Origin: a virus
Strand: one strand, 5' to 3'
DNA: 20,096 nt
IMG/VR virus record: IMGVR_UViG_3300030085_000498
Coordinates: 1 to 20,096 of that record
The position numbers and the translations under genes are program-made. Under the pieces are notes generated by a model. The model was not told the origin of the DNA and did not search any database. It saw only the letters and a program-made list of their open reading frames with translations. Position 1 is the first letter of the stretch. Every line of letters begins with the position of its first letter. Positions 1 through 4,942 of this stretch are shown here, piece after piece.

Positions 1-49
1 TGTCTTCACAGACTAAGGTAAGCAGAGTTTTAATCTTACTCCCATTTAT

Positions 50-78
50 ATTATAAAATATTATCTTGATACTGTCAA
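50..78 (-). promoter_or_regulatory. consensus sigma70 promoter reading off the left edge
   Basis: On the minus strand, TTGACA (78 to 73) and TATAAT (55 to 50) are separated by exactly 17 bases, a perfect match to the bacterial housekeeping consensus. Transcription would start near 43 and leave the window, so the gene served is not visible. The -10 box runs into TATAAATG, which also resembles a T4-type late box (TATAAATA) with one mismatch. No coding start with a ribosome-binding site lies in the remaining 43 bases. Confidence 0.8.
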
Positions 79-87
79 GAAAACAGG

Positions 88-128
88 GGAAGTTTTTTAT
101 ACGGAAACAACCCGAAAACCGAACTTCC
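88..128 (-). terminator. possible weak hairpin terminator after the WYL_2-like gene
   Basis: A 7-bp inverted repeat (GGAAGTT at 88-94, AACTTCC at 122-128) lies just past the stop codon of the 82-aa gene and just before the next promoter, where a terminator would be useful. The loop is long (27 bases) and only a weak T stretch (CCTGTTTTC) follows on the minus strand, so rho-independent termination is uncertain. Confidence 0.25.
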
Positions 129-135
129 AGTCGCT

Positions 136-384
136 CTAGAAGTTAAAGGTAGTATTAGTTCGTGTCACATCACCTTCAACTGTTTTCCAGTTGAATTGGC
201 GGAATGCACGAGCATCAACATCATAGACGACTTCGGAGCCAGTCTTACCTTCAAGATTTCGAATGGTTGCTTCATTAACCATTGAACTTGGTAGATCTTG
301 GCGACGAATAAATCGCATTGTACGGCGATCACCATTTTGCTTGTGGAAAGTACCGTTAAAGATTGTTACATTAGTGTTTGACAT
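136..384 (-). CDS. WYL_2/DUF2693-like small phage protein
   Basis: An 82-aa protein. I chose the ATG at 384 because AGGAGGT lies four bases upstream; the frame stays open to an ATG at 411 that lacks such a site. The pattern (a short strand with K/R-N-G-D-R-R-x-M-R-F near residues 15-25, then an LPSSM loop, then VVYDVDARAFRQFNW near residues 53-67) resembles the WYL_2 (DUF2693) family of small Sm/SH3-like barrel proteins common in T4-like phages. There it follows the scheme 'R-x-M-x-F/C-T ... V-x-D-x-E-x-x-x-W-R-x-F'. No catalytic residues are evident. The role is unknown; binding of nucleic acid or a protein partner is a family-level guess. It has its own perfect sigma70 promoter, which suggests early, strong expression. 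The family call rests on pattern memory alone. Confidence 0.7.
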   Translation of the reverse strand: MSNTNVTIFNGTFHKQNGDRRTMRFIRRQDLPSSMVNEATIRNLEGKTGSEVVYDVDARAFRQFNWKTVEGDVTRTNTTFNF

Positions 385-407
385 ATTACCTCCTATAAAT
401 TGAAATG

Positions 408-475
408 TCATAAGTTTTTATTGTGACTTTTTATCCCGGAACAAGTCATAACCTCTTTATGTTTGTTGAGTCCAT
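408..475 (-). other. chain of two leader micro-ORFs with ATGA overlaps
   Basis: In the leader between promoter and gene, an ATG at 475 opens 9 codons (MDSTNIKRL) ending in TGA at 446. This overlaps an ATG at 449 (ATGA) that opens 13 codons (MTCSGIKSHNKNL) ending in TGA at 408. That in turn overlaps the ATG at 411, which is in frame with the WYL_2-like gene. The second has GAGG only two to three bases before its ATG. This may be coincidence or translational coupling; the peptides resemble nothing I know. Confidence 0.25.
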
Positions 476-494
476 CTCTCATTGCTTATATAAT

Positions 495-523
495 ATTATA
501 ACATATTGTGTTACATTTGTCAA
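495..523 (-). promoter_or_regulatory. perfect consensus sigma70 promoter for the 82-aa gene
   Basis: On the minus strand TTGACA (523 to 518), a 17-base spacer and TATAAT (500 to 495) match the housekeeping promoter consensus in every position. An A-rich stretch of almost 20 bases lies directly upstream of the -35 box, like an UP element. The expected transcription start is about 488, giving a leader of about 100 bases before the start codon at 384. The strength predicted from sequence is very high, as in early phage promoters read by unmodified host polymerase. Confidence 0.88.
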
Positions 524-541
524 GTATTTTTTTTATTTTTT

Positions 542-658
542 TTAGACGATCTCGGTTGCAGTATCTTCTACGACTTCTTGCTGCTCTTCAACAGGTTGAG
601 CAGAATCGTCAGATTTCTCTTCACCGCAGGCAAAGAGTAAAATCATTAAAGTAATCAT
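542..658 (-). CDS. tiny lipobox peptide (38 aa), putative phage lipoprotein
   Basis: A 38-aa protein preceded by GGAG five bases before the ATG. The first eleven residues (MITLMILLFAC) are hydrophobic and end in L-F-A-C-G, a good lipobox (L-x-A/G-C). The remaining 27 residues are strongly acidic (EEKSDD, EEQQEVVEDTATE) and rich in P, Q and V, so they are probably disordered. If processed by signal peptidase II, the product would be a lipid-anchored acidic peptide of about 28 residues. The signal stretch is very short and lacks the usual positive N-terminus, so export is inferred. Small phage lipoproteins elsewhere act in superinfection exclusion (known for phages such as T5 and TP-J34); that role here is a guess. 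It lies 13 bases downstream of the 48-aa gene and probably shares its promoter. Confidence 0.7.
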   Translation of the reverse strand: MITLMILLFACGEEKSDDSAQPVEEQQEVVEDTATEIV

Positions 659-671
659 TTATTCTCCTTTG

Positions 672-818
672 TTAATTGTCTAGTTCATGATCATAGACAT
701 ACTTTTTTCTACCATTACGATCAGTAGTTTCATGATATGTATCTTCGCGACTCCAGCCATCATCTTCAGTTTGATATGACTTTTTAATAGGTCGCCCTTT
801 GTAAGTTTTTGTTGACAT
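672..818 (-). CDS. small hydrophilic protein of unknown function (48 aa)
   Basis: A 48-aa protein, Lys/Asp/Tyr-rich, with no membrane segment or cysteine. AGGAGG lies five bases before the ATG at 818. An N-terminal basic part (STKTYKGRPIKKSYQ) is followed by an acidic, aromatic middle (EDDGWSRED) and a C-terminus YVYDHELDN. No family is recognised. It is the first gene behind the promoter with the palindromic spacer at 846-873 and is followed 13 bases later by the lipobox peptide, so the pair looks like one small early operon. Codon pattern, ribosome-binding site and promoter together support a real gene despite the size. Confidence 0.65.
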   Translation of the reverse strand: MSTKTYKGRPIKKSYQTEDDGWSREDTYHETTDRNGRKKYVYDHELDN

Positions 819-845
819 TACATCCTCCTTTTTGCTTACCTTTAT

Positions 846-873
846 AATATAACATGTTCTCAGAACTTGTCAA
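846..873 (-). promoter_or_regulatory. sigma70-type promoter for the 48-aa/lipoprotein pair
   Basis: On the minus strand TTGACA (873 to 868) is followed after 16 bases by TATATT (851 to 846), or after 18 bases by the overlapping TATTAT. An A-tract precedes the -35 box. The predicted start near 839 gives a leader of about 20 bases before the ATG at 818, containing AGGAGG. The promoter lies directly after the stop codon of the lysine-rich gene, marking the border between the long structural/replication run and the small-gene region. Confidence 0.75.
852..870. promoter_or_regulatory. operator-like palindrome in the promoter spacer
   Basis: The 19-base sequence ACATGTTCTCAGAACTTGT is a near-perfect inverted repeat: eight of nine base pairs match around a central C, with core arms GTTCT and AGAAC. 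It fills the spacer and overlaps the inner half of the -35 box, the usual place for a repressor that blocks RNA polymerase. No other copy was noticed in the window and no repressor gene is visible here, so the binding protein is unknown. Confidence 0.5.
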
Positions 874-880
874 GTTTTTT

Positions 881-1765
881 TTAGAAAAATTCTTTATAAT
901 ATTTTTCAATCTTTTTAGAATTCCATTTGGTAGACTTTCTAAGTGTTCTATATTTTTTATCTCTGAAGAACTTAGCTATCTTAACATAAGGAGCATCTTG
1001 TCCAAGCTCTTGCAAAGCTATCTTGTAATTTTTCTTAAATCTAGATTTAAAGTTTTTATTTACATTTGAAGTTTTCTTTTTCTTCTTTTTCTTAGATTTA
1101 ACTTTTTTCTTTGTTTGTATTTGAAAATGTTCTCCAGTAAAATCCTCTGTATTACTGGTGTACCTAGAGATTATCTCGTTTATTGCAGAATAGTGTTTTT
1201 TAACAGAATTATAATGTCCATGAGACATAGCAGTTCTCAACAACTGATCAAAGTATTTTTCTATTTCAATATTTTGATCAATAATCATAGAGAAACCTTC
1301 TGTTACATAATCTTCCGGAATTATACTTTGAGAAATACCAGATAAATCTAAATTTTCGCTAACCCATCCATGATGAGCATGAAAATGAGGTTTTTCTAAA
1401 AGTTTACCTTTTTCAATACCAAACTCATAGCAGAATTCACTGTAATTTAGTGGTTTTTGAAAGACTTTTTTCCATTGTACAGAAAAGGTATTTTGGAAAT
1501 CTTTATCTCCAGACCAAAAGTCCTCATTATAATGAAACCAATGATCATCACCTAAAACACCCACAGCAATTATTTGGTTTGTGTTAGCTCTAAGATCAAC
1601 AGAAATTTTTTTATTAGGATACATAATTCTAAAATTTTGTATTTGTTTCTTCAAACTTCCTTGTACGGATCTACCTCTCGGTGAACACCTTCCTTCTTTA
1701 ATACTTTCTCTTAGGTGATGTATAGGTGTTCCTTCATTGTTTCCATATCTAATAGTAATGTGCAT
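881..1765 (-). CDS. lysine-rich protein of unknown function (294 aa)
   Basis: A 294-aa protein with GGAGG five bases before the ATG. I do not recognise the family. Residues 1-215 look globular, with aromatic-rich stretches (WFHYNEDFW near 76-84) and a histidine cluster (HFHAHHGW, about 127-134). Residues 219-246 are almost all lysine, asparagine and serine, including a run of seven lysines. The last 45 residues (KIAKFFRDKKYRTLRKSTKW and on) are basic and probably helical. The tail suggests binding to nucleic acid or another polyanion; that is inference from composition only. The gene follows the tubulin-like gene by 11 bases, so it probably shares the same transcript as the polymerase. The A-rich coding run for the lysines (about 1065-1115) could be prone to slippage, but the frame is intact. 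Confidence 0.7.
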   Translation of the reverse strand: MHITIRYGNNEGTPIHHLRESIKEGRCSPRGRSVQGSLKKQIQNFRIMYPNKKISVDLRANTNQIIAVGVLGDDHWFHYNEDFWSGDKDFQNTFSVQWKKVFQKPLNYSEFCYEFGIEKGKLLEKPHFHAHHGWVSENLDLSGISQSIIPEDYVTEGFSMIIDQNIEIEKYFDQLLRTAMSHGHYNSVKKHYSAINEIISRYTSNTEDFTGEHFQIQTKKKVKSKKKKKKKTSNVNKNFKSRFKKNYKIALQELGQDAPYVKIAKFFRDKKYRTLRKSTKWNSKKIEKYYKEFF

Positions 1766-1776
1766 ATATCCTCCAT

Positions 1777-2583
1777 TTAATTTTCTTGTAAAAAATGTGT
1801 AAATTTAATTGAATAATAGAAAGAGTGTTCATACTCAGATCTAAACACAACAAAAGAAGAATTAATATCTTTTTCATTATCTTCTCTTATTCTATTTTTT
1901 AGTAAATCTAACAACTCTCTGTTGTTCTTCATGTCCTCATCATTTACTATATTAATATAGCATGTCTCGGTAATGTTGTCAAGTGGAAAATACATATTTT
2001 TTTTATTATTTTTAAATTCTCCATATTCAACTGTTCTGATACGGGAAATCTCTTTAGATTCGTGATGAGATCCTAATACTGGTTTCTCACTAAGATAGTA
2101 AATCATACTTTCAAACACATTGACAATAGCGTTATTAATATGATCGTACATATCATCCAAAGAATAGTAAGGAAGAAAGGTACATATTTCTTCATTTGAT
2201 ACAATGTACATTGAATTTAGTAAACCTGATCTCGAATACTGTTGAAATACGTTGAAAGCAACACGATTTAATTTTTTCTGAGTTGGAGATAGCATTATCT
2301 CTTCTGGGTAGATATAGACTAGGTTAATTTTCTTGGATTGTATCAACTCTAAGAGTCTTAAAGATGCTGCGGATACTTTACCGGCACCACACACGAAGAA
2401 ATAGCACTCTTGCTCTTCAAAGTCCAAAAGATGCGCATAATCGGTAAGTTTTTCCTCGTAGTCTTCTGGTGAGCTGAACTCTGGGAGTTCCGAACCAGCA
2501 TCTATGGTAATTTTTTTATAATTATCTGAGAATTTATTAACAATTTCACACCCAGCTTGTCCTAGACCTATCAAAACTGTCAT
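1777..2583 (-). CDS. putative divergent tubulin/FtsZ-like GTPase
   Basis: A 268-aa protein with GGAGG before the ATG. Its features fall in the order of the tubulin/FtsZ GTPase fold. A first strand and glycine loop (IGLGQAGCEIVNKF, residues 5-18) recall GQAGxQIGN of tubulin and GVGGxGxNAV of FtsZ. A strand plus loop (YFFVCGAGKVSAASLRLLEL, 61-80) lies where the GGGTGTG signature should be. A helix (KLNRVAFNVFQQYSRSGLL) leads to YIVSNEEI, like the 'NA...L...ivI.Nd.L' of FtsZ, then a helix SLDDMYDHINNAIVNVFES like core helix H7. The T7-loop NxDxxD for catalysis is not evident and the length is below the usual 300 or more, so activity is doubtful. The start overlaps the polymerase stop (ATGA), implying coupled translation. 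A Rossmann dinucleotide-binding protein is the main alternative. The fold call is my inference from pattern. Confidence 0.5.
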   Translation of the reverse strand: MTVLIGLGQAGCEIVNKFSDNYKKITIDAGSELPEFSSPEDYEEKLTDYAHLLDFEEQECYFFVCGAGKVSAASLRLLELIQSKKINLVYIYPEEIMLSPTQKKLNRVAFNVFQQYSRSGLLNSMYIVSNEEICTFLPYYSLDDMYDHINNAIVNVFESMIYYLSEKPVLGSHHESKEISRIRTVEYGEFKNNKKNMYFPLDNITETCYINIVNDEDMKNNRELLDLLKNRIREDNEKDINSSFVVFRSEYEHSFYYSIKFTHFLQEN

Positions 2584-3755
2584 ACTTCCTCCATGTCTCT
2601 ATAATTTTTACCAATGTGCATTGAAGATTTAAACTTTCCAAGTCTTGTGTCTTCAAAAATTTGTTTTATCTGATTAATTAGATCTCTATCGTGTTTGTGT
2701 AAATCAATAGTTATTGAATCATGAACCACAGAGTGTACAAAAGATCGTCTACCATTTAAATATTTGTTTATTTTAATTGCTTGCGCCAAACAATTATCAG
2801 AAGATGTAGACTGAAGCAAATAATTAAACGAATGAAAATCATCTGCTTCAATCTTTCTTCCAAATGGAGTTTTAACAACTCCGTCAGAATAATGTCTCTC
2901 TAATACAACATCACGCTTATAGTGTTGTGATAACTCTAAGCTTTTTTTGTTGGGATTATAGAACCATGCGAAGAATTTTTTCTTAGCTTGGTCACGAGTA
3001 CATTTAAGTATTTTTGAGTTAAATTCATGTATATCTTCCTGGGGTTGGGGTTCTCCGGAGAGAGACAGAAGAGTTCTAATCTCTGCTCCGTTGAAATCAA
3101 GTTGAATGAATACATCATTCTTTGGGACAACAATATCAGCAATTTCCTTCTTAAGATTTAAGATTGGAAATGAACCAGATTTTGTCGTTAGGCGACCGGT
3201 TACAGAACCATAAATATCATAGGATATTACAGGAGTTTTTCCCCCAAAATTCTTCCAAAGAGTTTTGGCCTTATAATCGGTTGTCTGGTACTTAAATAGT
3301 TTATTTTGATTCAAAACGACAGGATTATTAGATATTTCATAAACCATTTTGCTGAGATCAATCATAAACTTATGATTTGCTGGTTTGGTGTAATTCTCAA
3401 ACACATAATCACAGATCTCATTTTTAACTTGACACCAGTGAATAAGAGCTTGTTTTGGAATAATGTCAAACAAACAAACGTCATCAAGGTTGATTTTGGC
3501 AACCGAAGCTGCCTTTACAAAATTCTTGACTCTCTTTTTGTGGATCTCCAAGCGATCTGAGAGATGTTCGGGACAAGCGTCTTCAAGTGACTTGCCTCCA
3601 CACCAAATCCTAGCATATTCATAATCATCATCTGATAAGTGAGGAGACCAATCCCATGTTTTCTCAAAAGCTCTTTTAATGTGTCCATAATAAAAATCTC
3701 CGTTAGCAAACAAACCGAGACAGTCTCGCTTGTCATCAAGTATTTGAAATATCAT
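2580..3755 (-). CDS. compact family A DNA polymerase
   Basis: A 391-aa protein; I place the start at 3755 (AGGAGG three to four bases upstream) rather than the in-frame ATG at 3788. Family A motifs are clear: TGRL (186-189); motif A LDFNGAEIR with Asp220 and the Glu of AEIR; motif B RDQAKKKFFAWFY (254-266), keeping R, K, F and Y at the exact E. coli Pol I spacing; VKTPFGRK; NYLLQST with Gln315; and motif C VVHDS (His345, Asp346). Both catalytic aspartates are present, so an active 5'-3' polymerase is likely. The residue after motif C HD is Ser instead of the usual Glu, and motif B lacks the canonical glycines. No 3'-5' or 5'-3' exonuclease domain is recognised; length equals about a bare polymerase domain, with a shortened fingers region. 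It overlaps the preceding gene by 20 bases and the next by four, and sits behind tail genes, away from any replication module seen here. Confidence 0.92.
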   Translation of the reverse strand: MIFQILDDKRDCLGLFANGDFYYGHIKRAFEKTWDWSPHLSDDDYEYARIWCGGKSLEDACPEHLSDRLEIHKKRVKNFVKAASVAKINLDDVCLFDIIPKQALIHWCQVKNEICDYVFENYTKPANHKFMIDLSKMVYEISNNPVVLNQNKLFKYQTTDYKAKTLWKNFGGKTPVISYDIYGSVTGRLTTKSGSFPILNLKKEIADIVVPKNDVFIQLDFNGAEIRTLLSLSGEPQPQEDIHEFNSKILKCTRDQAKKKFFAWFYNPNKKSLELSQHYKRDVVLERHYSDGVVKTPFGRKIEADDFHSFNYLLQSTSSDNCLAQAIKINKYLNGRRSFVHSVVHDSITIDLHKHDRDLINQIKQIFEDTRLGKFKSSMHIGKNYRDMEEV

Positions 3756-4941
3756 TAGCCCTCCTATCAATCTTTTTAATAATATCATTTAGACCACCAG
3801 GTCTTTTTTTGTATGTCTTCCGAAATGTATTATTAATATAACTGATAGCTTGAGCTTTGTCAAGTATTTTATGAAAGTTTTTTGCTTTTTTTATAATTTC
3901 TCTTAATTGAGATGGATTAAATGGAGAATATTCTTCTATATTTCTAGCTGTTATATAGAGATCGTACATATAATAATCTGTATATTTATTGTTTATATAT
4001 TCTAAAACTATAGGTTCTTTATTTGTAATGATACTTTTAGTTTTATTATTACATATATCTATATCTTTATAATATGTTTTATTATTATAGTATATATTAT
4101 AATATATTAATAGATTATTAATTAATAGTTCTAAATCTATATCTATACAATTTTCATAATTTGAAAAAAATATTTGTTTTTTTGTTGACAATTTGTATTT
4201 TTTAGTATATACTGATAATGAAGGTGACAGCAAGTTTGCTACTAAAATCCATGGACTGTTTTTTGAAACATAAAATCCATTATTTAGGCAAACTTTTTTA
4301 TAAAATTCATAACAGGAGGTATTCATGAAAAAATCTTCTTTTAGTTGATCTTCATCAATTGACAAATCAGCTATAGAAACAGCTAACCCAGTTGTAAAAA
4401 TATTTGAGTATTTGCTTCTTTGAAAAGCAGTAAAAGTCAAGGGATATTCTATTCCCATAGTTTGTAAATATTTGTAAAACATTTCATAATATTCATCAAA
4501 CGTTGTTACTCTTTCGTTTTTCAGAAAAACATTGTTAAAGTTTTCAAAATAAGTTTTAATGTAATTTGCATATAGTTTCTGTGGATCTTCATAACCCTGA
4601 TAAGGTATTGGATTGCTCAGATATTGCAAGTTAGAGGGAATATGACCAACTGCTTGTGCCATTCTAAATCTAGATTTAACATTTTCAAAAGCATCGACTA
4701 CAAAATTAATAGCAGACATGCCAGTATTATTTCTTTGCGAAGTAAAATCTTTTAAGCTAGAATCTTTCAAATAAATGACATTCATCATGTCATCTATTCT
4801 GCCGTAATGATGATTCTCATATGCCGTAAAATCTTTCATAACTTTTTCTTGTTCTGACATTCTATCGATTCTAAACTTTGATCTATCAACAGCTAACTTG
4901 ATACTGGATTTTTCTTTATTTTTACCATCATATGTAGACAT
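3736..4941 (-). CDS. probable virion structural protein (401 aa)
   Basis: A 401-aa protein starting one base after the stop region of the giant hub gene, so certainly part of the tail transcript. The middle holds a stretch (MGIEYPLTFTAFQRSKYSN, then SIADLSIDEDQLKEDFFM and NNGFYVSKNSPWILVANL at about 219-236) that I have seen in uncharacterised structural proteins of marine T4-like phages; that link is from memory and gives no function. The N-terminal 40 residues are basic and hydrophilic. The C-terminal half, from about residue 250 on, becomes very rich in Asn, Ile, Tyr and Lys (for example YYNIYYNNKTYYKDIDI), matching an extremely AT-rich DNA patch. No catalytic motif, signal or membrane segment is visible. 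Baseplate or tail-fibre attachment would fit the place after the hub, but is only contextual. Confidence 0.6.
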   Translation of the reverse strand: MSTYDGKNKEKSSIKLAVDRSKFRIDRMSEQEKVMKDFTAYENHHYGRIDDMMNVIYLKDSSLKDFTSQRNNTGMSAINFVVDAFENVKSRFRMAQAVGHIPSNLQYLSNPIPYQGYEDPQKLYANYIKTYFENFNNVFLKNERVTTFDEYYEMFYKYLQTMGIEYPLTFTAFQRSKYSNIFTTGLAVSIADLSIDEDQLKEDFFMNTSCYEFYKKVCLNNGFYVSKNSPWILVANLLSPSLSVYTKKYKLSTKKQIFFSNYENCIDIDLELLINNLLIYYNIYYNNKTYYKDIDICNNKTKSIITNKEPIVLEYINNKYTDYYMYDLYITARNIEEYSPFNPSQLREIIKKAKNFHKILDKAQAISYINNTFRKTYKKRPGGLNDIIKKIDRRANDISNT

Positions 4942-4942
4942 T

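Noticed and set aside
1-43. GTAAG/CTTAC inverted repeat in the leader after the left-edge promoter
   Set aside because: Only five base pairs with a long loop, and the sequence is cut by the window edge.
1065-1115. Possible slippage or frameshift at the lysine run of the 294-aa gene
   Set aside because: The frame continues without a break and no alternative frame gives a meaningful product.
854-1345. Plus-strand open frames in the left part of the window
   Set aside because: They lie opposite the lysine-rich gene, are rich in Phe/Ile/Ser as expected for antisense of AT-rich coding DNA, and lack ribosome-binding sites and family resemblance.
3756-3788. N-terminal extension of the DNA polymerase (start at 3788)
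   Set aside because: AGGAGG stands directly before the ATG at 3755 and nothing similar before 3788.
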